A DNA stretch of 64,000 nucleotides from Anaerolineae bacterium (lineage in GTDB: Bacteria; Chloroflexota; Anaerolineae; Anaerolineales; Anaerolineaceae). A program made the translations under genes and the position numbers. The notes beneath the pieces are model-generated. The model had not been told where the DNA came from and did no database searches. It saw only the letters and a list, made by a program, of their open reading frames with translations. The first letter of the stretch is position 1, and the number at the start of each line of letters is the position of its first letter. Of this stretch, positions 43,501 to 53,700 are shown piece after piece. Location: positions 1-64,000 of the forward strand of contig JABLWW010000015.1 of NCBI GenBank assembly GCA_013178295.1, given 5' to 3'.

Positions 43501-44490
43501 ATGGAATACACGCATCTGGGCAGGCTGGCGCTCAAGGTCAGCCGTCTGTGTTTGGGGACGATGAACTTCAACCCTCCGTTTGTCTCGGAAGCGGACAGCT
43601 TTGCCATCATGGATGCCGCCCTTGAGGCGGGCATCAACTTTTTCGACACCGCCGATGTGTACGGCTTTTATTACAGCGAAAGCCAGAGCGGTCTGACCGA
43701 GGAAATCATCGGGCGCTGGCTGGCGCAGAACCCCGCCCGCCGCCGCCAGATTGTGCTGGCAACCAAAGTGTATGGCAAGATGGGCGCGGGCGTCAACGAT
43801 CAGGGGCTGTCTGCCTATCACATCCGCCAGGCGTGCGAGGACAGCCTGCGGCGGCTGCAAACCGACCACATTGACCTGTATCAGATGCACCACGTTGACC
43901 GCAGCGCGCCTTGGGAAGAGGTGTGGCAGGCAATGGAAACCCTCATCCAGCAGGGCAAGGTCATCTATGTGGGTAGCAGCAACTTTGGCGCCCGCCACAT
44001 CGCCCGCGCCCAGTGCGCCGCAGTGCAGCGCAACCTGCTGGGGCTGGTTTCGGAGCAGAGCCTCTACAACCTGATTGACCGCCACGTGGAGCTGGAAGTG
44101 CTGCCCGCCTGCCGCGAATATGGCATGGGGTTTTTGCCGTGGAGCCCGCTCAAATCGGGGATGCTGGCGGGCGTGCTGCAAAAATCGTCCGCACAGGGAC
44201 GCCAAACGCTGGAAACGTGGATGCCGCAACTGATCGAAAAGCGCCGCACCGCCCTGCAGGGCTATGAAGACCTGTGCCGCCAGATGGGCGAATCCCCTGC
44301 CGTGGTCGGGCTTGCCTGGCTGCTGCACCAGCCGGGCGTCACCGCCCCCATCATCGGACCGCGCAGCGTGGATCAGCTGCACAGCAGCCTGCGGGCTGTG
44401 CAATTGCAGCTTTCTGCGGAGACGCTGCAGCAGCTGGATGCGCTCTTCCCCGGACCGGGGGGAGAAGCGCCCGAAGCCTACGCCTGGTAA
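43501..44490 (+). CDS. Aldo/keto reductase
   Basis: 329 residues. The catalytic tetrad is visible: Asp and Tyr in FFDTADVYGFYYS, Lys in VLATKVYGKMG and His in LYQMHHVD. The NADPH-binding C-terminus is PIIGPRSVDQL. It reduces aldehydes or ketones in the cytoplasm; the substrate is not readable. CAGGAGGACAGG precedes the ATG. It is followed after 5 nt by the glycerate kinase gene, so they are probably co-transcribed. Confidence 0.92.
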   Translation: MEYTHLGRLALKVSRLCLGTMNFNPPFVSEADSFAIMDAALEAGINFFDTADVYGFYYSESQSGLTEEIIGRWLAQNPARRRQIVLATKVYGKMGAGVNDQGLSAYHIRQACEDSLRRLQTDHIDLYQMHHVDRSAPWEEVWQAMETLIQQGKVIYVGSSNFGARHIARAQCAAVQRNLLGLVSEQSLYNLIDRHVELEVLPACREYGMGFLPWSPLKSGMLAGVLQKSSAQGRQTLETWMPQLIEKRRTALQGYEDLCRQMGESPAVVGLAWLLHQPGVTAPIIGPRSVDQLHSSLRAVQLQLSAETLQQLDALFPGPGGEAPEAYAW

Positions 44491-44495
44491 GCGCC

Positions 44496-45869
44496 GTGCC
44501 CCCTGCCCCCCCTGCAATCGACAGCCACACCGTGCGCACCTTTGGGCGCGGCGATGCCGCCGGGCGCATCCTCAAGGCGGCTCTGCAGGCGGTGGACCCA
44601 TACCGCGCCGTGCAGAGCGCCCTGCATCTCTCCGGCAGCCAGCTGCACATCGGCTCGTGGTACTGCGACCTGCAGAGCATCCGCCGTGTGCTGGCATTGG
44701 CAGTGGGCAAAGCCGCCGCTCCCATGCTGGAGGCGGTCTGCGCGCTTCCCACCCTCCCCCTCCAGCGCGGCGTGCTGATCACCAAAGAAGGACATACCCC
44801 GCCGCAGCCCTGCCACCCGGCAGTGGAAATCTACACGGGCGGGCACCCCGTCCCCGATGAACGCAGCCTGCGCGCTGCGGACGCGGTGCGCGACTTGCTT
44901 GCCGACTGCCGCCCCGATGACCTGCTGCTGTGTCTGATCTCCGGCGGCGGATCGGCTCTGCTCACCTCTCCGGCGGAGGGCATCCGCCTGGCAGACCTGC
45001 AAGAACTGACCGGGCTGCTGCTGCGCTGCGGCGCTACCATCCACGAGATCAACACCCTGCGCAAACACCTCGAAACGCTCAAAGGCGGCAACCTGGCGCG
45101 CCTGGCTGCCCCGGCACAGGTGGCGGCGCTCATCCTCTCCGATGTGGTGGGCGACCCGCTGGAGGTGATCGCCTCCGGTCCGACCGTCCCCGACCCAACC
45201 ACCTTTGGTGATGCGCTGGACATCCTCGAGCGCTACGCCCTGCGACCGCACACCCCACCCGCCATTCTGCAAAGGCTGGAAGAGGGACGCGCTGCCCTCC
45301 TCCCCGAAACGCCCAAACCCGGCGACCCGCTGTTTGCCAACGTCCACAACCAGGTGGTGGCAGGCAACCTGCACGCCGCCCGCGCCGCCCTCCAGCAGGC
45401 GCAAGCCGAGGGGTTTCATCCCCTGCTGATCACCACCCACCTGCAGGGCGAAGCCCGTCATGCGGGGGCATTGATCGCCGCCATTGCCCGCCAAATCGCC
45501 TCCAGCGGCGAACCCGTCCCCCGTCCGGCGTGCGTTCTGCTGGGCGGAGAGACAACCGTTACCGTGCAGGGCGACGGGCTGGGCGGACGCAACCAGGAGG
45601 TGGCACTGGGAGCAGTCGAGGGGCTGGCTGGTCTGCCCAACACCCTGCTCATCTGCCTGGCAACCGACGGCGGCGATGGACCGACCGATGCCGCCGGGGC
45701 GGCTGTCAGCGGCGAGACGCTGGCGCGCGCCCGTCAGGCTGGCATGCGCCCGGCGGATTTTCTGCGCCGCAACGACGCCTATCACTTCTTTGATGCCCTG
45801 GGCGACCTGCTGCGCACCGCCCCCACCCGCACCAACGTCAACGACCTGGCACTGCTGCTGATGCCGTGA
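44496..45869 (+). CDS. Glycerate 2-kinase (GckA/MOFRL family)
   Basis: 457 residues, the size of the GckA family. The N-terminal half has LALAVGKAAAPMLEAV and CLISGGGSALLTSPAEGI. The MOFRL domain at the C-terminus has LLGGETTVTVQGDGLGGRNQ. It phosphorylates glycerate to 2-phosphoglycerate, linking sugar-acid or serine breakdown to glycolysis. No in-frame ATG lies near the start, so GTG at 44496 is used; the ribosome site is poor, and coupling to the preceding gene (5 nt) is likely. Confidence 0.87.
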   Translation: MPPAPPAIDSHTVRTFGRGDAAGRILKAALQAVDPYRAVQSALHLSGSQLHIGSWYCDLQSIRRVLALAVGKAAAPMLEAVCALPTLPLQRGVLITKEGHTPPQPCHPAVEIYTGGHPVPDERSLRAADAVRDLLADCRPDDLLLCLISGGGSALLTSPAEGIRLADLQELTGLLLRCGATIHEINTLRKHLETLKGGNLARLAAPAQVAALILSDVVGDPLEVIASGPTVPDPTTFGDALDILERYALRPHTPPAILQRLEEGRAALLPETPKPGDPLFANVHNQVVAGNLHAARAALQQAQAEGFHPLLITTHLQGEARHAGALIAAIARQIASSGEPVPRPACVLLGGETTVTVQGDGLGGRNQEVALGAVEGLAGLPNTLLICLATDGGDGPTDAAGAAVSGETLARARQAGMRPADFLRRNDAYHFFDALGDLLRTAPTRTNVNDLALLLMP

Positions 45870-45926
45870 ACAGACAGAATGCCCCGTATCGCCAGCGCCA
45901 GTTTTGCGTCTTATCATTAAACCGCA

Positions 45927-46484
45927 ATGGATGAGGATGCCCTCCTGCAAGCGGCGCGGCGGCTAGACCCCAGCGCGCTGACATTCATCTACGACCACTA
46001 CAGCGCCGAACTGTATGCCTACGCCATGCGTCTGCTGGGTGACGCACAGCAGGCAGAAGACTGCCTTTCGGAGACGTTCACGCGCCTGCTGGCAAGCTTC
46101 AAAGCAGGAGGCGGACCGCGCCGCCACCTGCGCGCCTACCTCTACCGCGTGGCACATAACTGGGTTTGCGACCTATACCGCCGCCAGCCCGCCACACAAA
46201 CACAATGGGACGTGCTGGAAGATGAGGATGAACAAAACGACCACCAATACCAACTTTCCCCAAGCGATGCCGCCGAACTGCGCGACCTGCAAGCCCGCGC
46301 CCGCTCCGCCCTGCAGCGCCTTACCCCTGACCAGAGGCAGGTGGTGATGCTCAAATTTTTGCACGGCTGGGAAAACGAGGAGATCGCCGCGGCGCTCAAC
46401 AAGCCCGTCGGCGCCGTCAAAGCCCTGCAACACCGCGCCCTGGCTGCGCTCCAGCGGTTATTGAATTCCGGAGGTGATGCATGA
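45927..46484 (+). CDS. ECF-type sigma-70 factor
   Basis: 185 residues with only regions 2 and 4. LDPSALTFIYDHYSAELYAY and GDAQQAEDCLSETFTRLLAS are region 2; LTPDQRQVVMLKFLHGWENE and AAALNKPVGAVKALQHRALA are region 4. It directs RNA polymerase to a special promoter set. The gene overlaps its neighbour by 4 nt (ATGA), and that neighbour encodes a membrane protein that may hold the sigma factor inactive. Confidence 0.92.
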   Translation: MDEDALLQAARRLDPSALTFIYDHYSAELYAYAMRLLGDAQQAEDCLSETFTRLLASFKAGGGPRRHLRAYLYRVAHNWVCDLYRRQPATQTQWDVLEDEDEQNDHQYQLSPSDAAELRDLQARARSALQRLTPDQRQVVMLKFLHGWENEEIAAALNKPVGAVKALQHRALAALQRLLNSGGDA

Positions 46485-47671
46485 ACCCCAAAACCACTCC
46501 AAACCACCCGCAGGATGCCTGCCCCCCTGAGGTGGCAAAATACCTCGAGGCGCTGCGCGCCGTGCCCCCGCGCAACCCGCAGCTTGCGCAGCAAACGCGC
46601 CAGCAGTTTCTCGCACAGGTGCAGTCTTTGCAAACACCCGTATCTCGCAGCGGCAATCTGCGTCCTATTCAGCAAAAGGGATTTCTTTCCCGAACATCTT
46701 TTTTGCTGTTTAGAAAGGAACGTTTTGCCATGACCCTCATCACTACCCTGCTTACCCTGATTGCCCTGCTGGGAGGCATCACCGGCGGCACAGTCTATGC
46801 GGCGCAGTCCAGCCTGCCGCAGTCGCCGCTGTATCCCGTCAAACTGGCAAGCGAGGCGCTTGTCTTGCAGCTGACCAGCGACCCCATCCAGCGGCTGGAT
46901 TTGCTCGAGCAGCTTTCGGCAAGGCGGATGGAGGAAATCAACACCATGCTGCAACAGGGCGAACAGCCGCCCGAAGCCACGCTGGAACGCCTGCAAACCC
47001 ACACGCGTGCCGCACTGCAAACCGCCGCCAGCCTTGACGATGCCCAGCTGCAGCCAGCGCTGGCAACGCTGGAACTGCGCCTGCAGGATCGTCTGCGGCA
47101 GATGGATCAGATCCGCACCTGTCTGGAAACGCCAGACGCCGCATGTCCCCAGCTGCATCAGAACCTGCCCCCCTCCCCGCAAGCCGTGCAGCGTATGGAG
47201 CAGGCGCAGAATGTCTTCCGCGCCCAGCTGCAACTGGTGCAGGACGGACAGCAAAACACAGAGCGCTTCCGCCATCAGGTGCAGAACGGCATCCTCCCCA
47301 CCCCCGCCGATACGCAGCCGCCCACCGACACCACACCGCTGCCCGAAACGCCCCCTGCCGAACCAACTGCAGGCGGTGTAACGCCTGAAGCGTCTGCCGA
47401 GCCTGAAATCAACGCTTCGGCATCGCAGCAGCCACAGCCCGCACTGCAAAATACTCCCAACGCCCAAGCCCCGCAGGGCGCTCCGACCGGCATCGCCCCC
47501 GGCGGACCACACCACACACCAACCGCCCAGCCGCCGCACGGCAGCAACCTCATCACCCCGCAAGCCGCTCAACAACAGCAGCAACAGCAACAGCAAGACC
47601 AGCAGCAAGACCAGCAGAACGCCCCGCAAGCCAACCCCGGCGGCAACGGCAACGGCAACGGCAAAAAGTAA
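46481..47671 (+). CDS. DUF5667-like membrane protein, probable anti-sigma factor
   Basis: 396 residues. A cytoplasmic N-terminus (~1-80) is followed by one membrane helix (LITTLLTLIALLGGITGGTV) and the extracellular segment QSPLYPVKLASEALVLQLTS, characteristic of DUF5667 proteins. Coiled helices follow, then a Pro/Ala/Gln tail with a run of eight Gln and GGNGNGNGKK at the end. Sigma-ECF operons often encode such anti-sigma or sensor proteins. The zinc-binding anti-sigma motif HxxxCxxC is not seen. Confidence 0.78.
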   Translation: MNPKTTPNHPQDACPPEVAKYLEALRAVPPRNPQLAQQTRQQFLAQVQSLQTPVSRSGNLRPIQQKGFLSRTSFLLFRKERFAMTLITTLLTLIALLGGITGGTVYAAQSSLPQSPLYPVKLASEALVLQLTSDPIQRLDLLEQLSARRMEEINTMLQQGEQPPEATLERLQTHTRAALQTAASLDDAQLQPALATLELRLQDRLRQMDQIRTCLETPDAACPQLHQNLPPSPQAVQRMEQAQNVFRAQLQLVQDGQQNTERFRHQVQNGILPTPADTQPPTDTTPLPETPPAEPTAGGVTPEASAEPEINASASQQPQPALQNTPNAQAPQGAPTGIAPGGPHHTPTAQPPHGSNLITPQAAQQQQQQQQQDQQQDQQNAPQANPGGNGNGNGKK

Positions 47672-47694
47672 CCCCGCAACAGCTTTTATGAAAC

Positions 47695-47732
47695 CACAGC
47701 GGACGCAGAGCACGTGCTCTGCGTCCGCTGTG
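47695..47732. repeat. 38-bp perfect palindrome between convergent genes
   Basis: CACAGCGGACGCAGAGCAC is followed directly by its reverse complement, with no spacer. It lies 23 nt after the DUF5667-like stop and 27 nt from the stop of the convergent gene. It may act as a bidirectional terminator, though no T-tract follows. Confidence 0.9.
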
Positions 47733-47759
47733 CACAGCCTGACCACGCAACAACAAGGG

Positions 47760-48725
47760 TCAGCGCGCCGCGCCGTGCGCGCCGTCCGCCATCCACTGGC
47801 GGTACCACGCCAGCGTGGCTTTGACCGCCTGTTCGTGCGGGGTGGCAATATCGCCAAAGGTCTGGATAAAGGGCGAAGAATCAACCACAAACGGCTTCTC
47901 AAACTCGTACATCATCTCAACCGATTCACGGGCGGCAGGGATGAACAACCCGCCGAACGCCATCATCAGCCTGCTCATCACGCTGAAGCGCGGCGGCAAA
48001 CCGGCTTCGTTAAAGAACAGGGTGAGCAGCTGCCGCTGGGTGAGCGTGGGCGGGTTCGGCACGTGCCAGGCTTTACCCAGCGCTTCCTGACGTTCGCCCA
48101 GGATTGCCAGCGCCTCGCCAAAGTCGCCGATGTAGGTGTAGGTGTGCGGCAGGTCAAGCGCACCGACCACCTCAGCGGGTTTCCCCTGCAGCAGGGGGAG
48201 GATGGCGCGCTCGCCCAGCATTGACCCAAGCACCGCCGGACCGTAAAAATCTGCCCCGCGCCCCATGGCAACCTGCACCCGTCCGGCGCGGTGGGCTTCC
48301 AGCAGGGCGGCGCTCATCTCAGCCCGCACCCTGCCCTTGCGCGTGCGGGCGGCATGCGGCAGCCCCTCATGGATGACAGCGCCGTTGGTATCACCGTACA
48401 TATACAGGTTCTCGCCGACAATCAGCTTGGCACCGTTGGCGGCTGCGCCTTCGAGGATGGCGGCTTGCAGCGCCGGGAACTTCTCCACCCACTGATGATA
48501 CGGCGGCTGGGCACACTGATAGACCACCGCCGCCCCGCGCGCTGCCTGACGGGTGAACTCCACCTGGTAAGCGTCGCCGGGCAGAATTTCCACCGTCTCG
48601 GGAATGCCCGCCGGGCGGCTGCCCGAGCGGTTGATCATGCGCACCTGTTTGCCGCGCCGCAGCAGGGCGTGCACCACACTCTGCGCCAGCGGTCCGCTGC
48701 CAAAAACCACATTGAATTCAGACAT
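47760..48725 (-). CDS. NAD-dependent epimerase/NmrA-like protein
   Basis: 321 residues, a short-chain dehydrogenase-type fold. The N-terminus VVFGSGPLAQSVVHALL has the G-x-G-x-x-A nucleotide-binding pattern, and residues around VGENLYMYGDTNG suit the atypical/extended family. It may act as a redox sensor or as an oxidoreductase. AGAGGTG precedes the ATG. It lies 77 nt downstream of the tetR-type gene on the same strand, so co-regulation is likely. Confidence 0.85.
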   Translation of the reverse strand: MSEFNVVFGSGPLAQSVVHALLRRGKQVRMINRSGSRPAGIPETVEILPGDAYQVEFTRQAARGAAVVYQCAQPPYHQWVEKFPALQAAILEGAAANGAKLIVGENLYMYGDTNGAVIHEGLPHAARTRKGRVRAEMSAALLEAHRAGRVQVAMGRGADFYGPAVLGSMLGERAILPLLQGKPAEVVGALDLPHTYTYIGDFGEALAILGERQEALGKAWHVPNPPTLTQRQLLTLFFNEAGLPPRFSVMSRLMMAFGGLFIPAARESVEMMYEFEKPFVVDSSPFIQTFGDIATPHEQAVKATLAWYRQWMADGAHGAAR

Positions 48726-48802
48726 TTTACACCTCTTTTATCTTGATAAATTGATCTAAAAACAAATCATTATGGATTAAGTCCGCTTTGCCACTGCGGC
48801 GG

Positions 48803-49465
48803 TCAAAGCAAATATTGAGCAGTCAGCGTCTGCAGCGCATGGCGGTAAAAAACTTCGGCATCGCGCAGGACGGGCGGGTATTGCCTGCCGATCTCATTGG
48901 AGACCATGCCGTGCACATAGCACCACAGGGTAAGGGCGGCAAACAGCACCTGCGGGTCAACCCCTTCGGCGTCAAACACGGCTGGCAGCGGCACGGGGGA
49001 GAGCGGGCGCAGCTTTCCGGCGGCATGGGCTTGCGCCAGCACCTGAATGAGAAGGCTCAGCCCGCGCTGCGCGGCAGGCATGGTGATCTCCAGCGGGGCA
49101 TGATACCCGGCAATGGGCGTGCCAAAGATCAGCTGGTAGCGTTCGGGGTGCGCTACCGCCCAGGCGCGGTATGCCAGCCCCAAGGCGCACAACCGCCCGG
49201 CGTGGTCATGCGGCGTGGTGCCCTCCAGCGCCGCCGCCTGCCATGCGGCAAAAGAGGTAAACGCGTCCACGATAAGCGCCGTTACCAGCGCGTCGCGGTC
49301 GGGGTAGTAGCGGTAAATTGCCGGGGCGGTGATGCCCAGCTGGCGGGCAATGGCGCGCAGGCTGAGCGCCGCGGCGCCCTCGGCGGCGATCTGCTGCCAT
49401 GCCGTGTGGAGGATGCGCTCGTGCAGGTTGGGGATTTGCCGCTCGCGGTGGGGTCTTGGACTCAT
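48803..49465 (-). CDS. TetR-family transcriptional regulator
   Basis: 220 residues. The N-terminal HTH reads AALSLRAIARQLGITAPAIY followed by RYYPDRDALVTALIVDAF, the TetR signature. The C-terminal ligand domain resembles the TetR_C_13/WHG type. Its own promoter at 49507-49534 carries two inverted ACACTGT half-sites, so it probably represses itself and the NmrA-like gene downstream until a ligand binds. Confidence 0.93.
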   Translation of the reverse strand: MSPRPHRERQIPNLHERILHTAWQQIAAEGAAALSLRAIARQLGITAPAIYRYYPDRDALVTALIVDAFTSFAAWQAAALEGTTPHDHAGRLCALGLAYRAWAVAHPERYQLIFGTPIAGYHAPLEITMPAAQRGLSLLIQVLAQAHAAGKLRPLSPVPLPAVFDAEGVDPQVLFAALTLWCYVHGMVSNEIGRQYPPVLRDAEVFYRHALQTLTAQYLL

Positions 49466-49486
49466 GTTTGCCTCTCATATAAATAT

Positions 49487-49534
49487 ACACTGTTTATTTA
49501 ATAATAATTATACAGTGTTTATTTATTTTGTCAA
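49487..49534 (-). promoter_or_regulatory. TetR promoter with candidate operator
   Basis: TTGACA (49534-49529) and TATAAT (49512-49507) with a 16-nt spacer. Half-sites ACACTGT (49487-49493) and ACAGTGT (49512-49518) are inverted, 18 nt apart, and lie over and after the -10 box. The word TGTTTATTTA also repeats directly. Confidence 0.75.
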
Positions 49535-49574
49535 GGGGCAGTTTTGGGCGCGGCGGGCTTGCCAGAGAGCACTT

Positions 49575-50471
49575 TTAAAAATTCAAAGCCATTTGAAGCT
49601 TATAAGGCGCAAGCCGCTCTTCAGCCAGCTTTACATACCCGGCGTCAACCTCATAGCCGATGTACTTGCGCCCGGCTTTGAGTGCCGCAATTGCCGTTGA
49701 CCCGCTGCCCATAAACGGGTCAAGCACGATGTCTCCTGTGTAGGTATACAATTGGATCAAGCGGTACGGCAGCTCTACCGGAAACGGAGCAGGATGACCA
49801 ACCTTCTTTGCCGATTCGGGGTTCAGCGTCCAGACGGATTTTGTCCACTCCATAAACTGCTCGCGGGTGATTGTGTTTTCTTTTCCCGGCGGCTTTTTGC
49901 GCGCAAACGACCCTTTGGAAAACACCAGGATGTATTCATGCGTGTCGCGCAGCACCGGGTTGGCTGCCGACTGCCAGCTCCCCCACGCCATCGAAACACC
50001 CGCGCCCGCGCCCTTGTGCCAGATGATTTCCCCCCGCATGAGAAAGCCGATTTCGAGCATGAGATGCGAAACATAGTCCGAAAGGGGGATATACGGCTTG
50101 CGCCCCAGGTTTGCCACATTGACGCAGGCTCTGCCGCCATACACCAGCACGCGGTACGTCTCGGAGAACACGCTTTTGAGCAGGTGCAGATATTCCTTCA
50201 GCGAGAGGTTCTCGTCGTATGCTTTGGTCACATTGTAGGGGGGCGAGGTTACCATCAGGTGCAGCGAGTGATCGGGGATTTCCTTCATGTTCTCAGCGCT
50301 GCTCTGCAGGATCGTGTTCTCATACTCGGCGGGGAAGGGCGCATCCGCCACAGGAGGGCAGCCGGGATCACCCGCCAGGTCTGCATACAGCCTGGAATTG
50401 TAGTACTGCGACGAATCGTGGCTGATGCGCGAAGCCGTGCCAAAGCTGCTGGTTTTTGAGCCTTTTTTCAT
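49575..50471 (-). CDS. Orphan beta-class DNA methyltransferase (SPPY type)
   Basis: 298 residues. The catalytic motif is MVTSPPYNVT, whose SPPY form is usual for N4-cytosine methyltransferases (N6-adenine enzymes more often have DPPY or NPPY). The AdoMet motif DPFMGSGSTAIAALKAGRKY is C-terminal. AGAAGG precedes the ATG. No restriction endonuclease is adjacent, so it appears solitary and may have a regulatory rather than a defence role. Its recognition site is unknown. Confidence 0.87.
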   Translation of the reverse strand: MKKGSKTSSFGTASRISHDSSQYYNSRLYADLAGDPGCPPVADAPFPAEYENTILQSSAENMKEIPDHSLHLMVTSPPYNVTKAYDENLSLKEYLHLLKSVFSETYRVLVYGGRACVNVANLGRKPYIPLSDYVSHLMLEIGFLMRGEIIWHKGAGAGVSMAWGSWQSAANPVLRDTHEYILVFSKGSFARKKPPGKENTITREQFMEWTKSVWTLNPESAKKVGHPAPFPVELPYRLIQLYTYTGDIVLDPFMGSGSTAIAALKAGRKYIGYEVDAGYVKLAEERLAPYKLQMALNF

Positions 50472-50544
50472 CCTTCAATCCTTCTGCCGCCGCGGGGGGT
50501 GAAGCGCATGCCCTTTCTTCCCCATTGTACCGGAATTTTCGCGC

Positions 50545-50735
50545 CTGGGGCAAGCGATGGGGCAAGCCAATTCCGATGGGGCAAGCCCCATCCTACCCGC
50601 GGGGCGTAAGGCAGGGTTCACCCCGCCGTTCCCAATGGGGCAAACCAATCCCGATGGGGCAAGCCCCATCCTACCCACATGATCAGGCACAAAACCCTCC
50701 CCTATAAAGGGGAGGGCAGGGTGGGGTTCAAGCCC
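50545..50735. repeat. Cluster of dispersed palindromic repeats
   Basis: Two GATGGGGCAAGCCCCATCCTACC units, one GCGGGGCG...CACCCCGCC unit and a CTCCCCTATAAAGGGGAGGGCAGG hairpin fill the whole gap between two minus-strand genes. Confidence 0.85.
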
Positions 50736-50737
50736 CC

Positions 50738-53700
50738 TCACAGCACCGGCAGGTATTTTGCTGACTGGGTCAGCCCGCGCAGGATGACATACATCAGCGC
50801 CGCGCTGCGCAGCGAGTGTTCGCCCTCAAAGGGGTGTTTGAGGCGCATTCCGAGCGGCTGGAAGGTATCGGTTTTGATCACCAGAACCATCTTGTCATCC
50901 TCATAGCGCGCCTTGCTGCCGCCAGCGCGCCATTCCAGGCGCGCCTCCGCCCCGCCCTGGCGTGCACGCATCACCCAGCCGCGGCTGCCGCGCTCGATGA
51001 GATAGGCGTTATCGCTTTCGCTGTGGAAGTCTTCCCGATCGAGGAAGAGGCGCGGCTTATCGGCAAACGGCTCGCCGTTGTGGACGCAGAACGTAGCACA
51101 GTTGCCGCAGGCGTTGCAAAAGTCGTCCACGTGCACCACCTGGCGCGCCTGCTCGATGCGGAACACCTCCGTCCGCCCGCTGAATTCCAGCACCCCGCCG
51201 CGCACCGTAAGCAGCGGCAGACTCCAATGCACCGGCTGGACGGTGTAGGTATAGTTGGCACGGTTGGGGCACACCTCCACACACTTATCGCAGAAGGTGG
51301 AGCACTGCAGACAGCGCGCCGCCTCAGCGCGGGCAACATCCTCCGCCAGCGTGGCTTCCACCAGGCTGAAGTCCACCCGCAGCGGGGTTTCCAGCTCCGT
51401 CGGTCGGCGGCTGGGAGTGCGGCGGGCGCGGGCACGCTTGACCTGCACAATTTCCTCCTCGCTGAGGGCGGGCGGCTGCGGCGCATACTCCTCAAAGGGG
51501 ATGCCCAGCATGGCGCAGATGCCCTCAGCGGCTTTGCGCCCATCGGCGCAGGCGGCAATGATGCTCTCCGGTCCTTCGACCACATCCCCCCCGGCAAAGA
51601 CGCCCTCCACCCCTGCCGAGCGGGTTGCTTCCTGCACGGCAACCGCCCCGTTGGGCAGGCGCGCCACCGCACTGCCCTGCAAGAAGTCCAGGTCGGGCTG
51701 TTGACCGATGGCGGTGATGACCGCATCCACCGGCAGGTTGAACTCGCTGTGTTCGATGGCAACCGGGCGCGGGCGTCCGCTGGCATCCGGCTCGCCCAGA
51801 CGGTTGCGCACGCACTTCATTGCCACCACGTGCCCCTTCTCGCGCAGCACACGCAGCGGGGTCACCAGTTCCATGATTTCAACCCCCTCCTCCAGCGCCC
51901 CCTGCACCTCCTCAGGGCTGGCGGGCATCTCCGCCCGGCTGCGGCGGTAGACAATGGTAACCACCCCCGCCCCCAGCCGCCGCGCCACACGGGCGGCATC
52001 CATGGCCGTATCACCCCCGCCGATCACCGCCACCTGACGCCCCAGGTCAGGCTTTTCGCCGCGCCGCACACGCCCCAGCAGATCCAGGGCGGCATACACA
52101 CCTTCGCCCTCGGCGCCCTCAATCGTCAGCGGGACGTCCTTTTGAAACCCGGCGGCAACATACACCGCGTCAAACCCCTGCTGCAGCAGCTCCTCCGGCG
52201 GGGTGCGCACCGCCTGCGAAAGACGGATCTCCACCCCCAGCGAGCGGATGCGTTCGATATCCTCGTCAATCACCTCCTGCGGCAGGCGGAAGGATGGAAT
52301 CATGTTGAGCATCCCGCCCGGGCGGTCTTTTGCCTCAAAGACGACCACATCCACCCCCTGCAGCGCCAAAAAAGCCGCCGCCGCCAGCCCCGACGGACCG
52401 CTGCCGATGACCGCCACACGCCGCCCGCGGCGCGGTTTGCGCACTGCCAGCTGTGTGTGCCCATGCTCAAGTGCAAAGCGTTTGAGGGCGCGGATGGCGA
52501 CCGGCTCCTCATAGTTGTTGCGCGTGCAGCGCGTCTGGCACAGGTGCGTGCACACATAGCCGGTCACCCCCGGCAGCGGGTTGCGCGCCAGAATCACCTC
52601 CAGGGCGCGGTCAAACTCGCCGCGGCTGATCAGCCAGGCATATTCGGGGATGTTCTGATGCACCGCGCAGGGTTCCATGCACGGGGCGGTTACGCAGTCG
52701 AACATATCCAGCGCCGACTGCACCTTGGGCAGTCCGTAGGGATGATAGCGCTTCTTATAGCGCGGGTTGGTGAGGGCATCCTGGGCGGCGTTTTCCAGGT
52801 TGGTCAGCTTGTCCTTTGCCAGTTCCGCCAGGCTGTTTGCCCCGCGGGCGCGCATCTCGGATTCGATGTTCTCCACATACTGCGCCAGGCGCGCATACCC
52901 GCCCGGCTTGAGCAGGTCGGATGCCGCTGTGACCGGCAGTGCCCCGCACGAAAGGATCGTGGCGACGTTGAGCGCATCCGCCCCGGCGCTGTAAGAGACG
53001 TTCAGCGCCCCGCCAAACTCGTGCGCCAGCTTGTTGAACAGGTTCATCGTCACCGGATAAAGCGCCCGCCCGGACATATACATCTCATCCCCCGGCAGCA
53101 CACCGCGGTGGTTTGCCATCGCCAGCGTGTTGCTCAGCTTGACGCCAAAACTCAGCCCGCACTCCGCCGCTGTGCGCTGCAGGCTGCCGATCAGCACCAC
53201 AGCGCGGTCGTAGCGCAGATCGTGTTCAAACACCTTGTCGGGGATGACAATCTCCTCAAACCCCAGATGGTTGTGGAGAATATCGAGCACCTGGTCTTTG
53301 CCCAGCAGGGTGGGGTTGAGCTTGACGGTGGTGTGCAGACGGCACTCCGTCAGCAGATAGCGCGCAATGCGTTCGATCTCATCCGGCGGACAGCCGTGCA
53401 TGGTGGAGAGAGTCACGTTGTTGGTCAGACGGGCGGGGATCGCGATATCAGCAAACTGCGGATGCTCCCGTTTGAGATAGTCGCGGATCAGGGCGATCTC
53501 CTCCCCGGCATCCGCCAGCCGCTGCATAAACTGCGTCATCGGCGGCGATTGAATCCCCTCCAGGTTGTACCCCACGCTCATGTTGAAGATCGTCCCCAGC
53601 GGCGCCAGTTCCTCCCACCCCAGCAGACGGTTGAGGATGTGGATCAGCGCCCAGGCTTTGATGTATTCGCCCACCGATTCCTTCAGCCGCAGTTCCTGCG

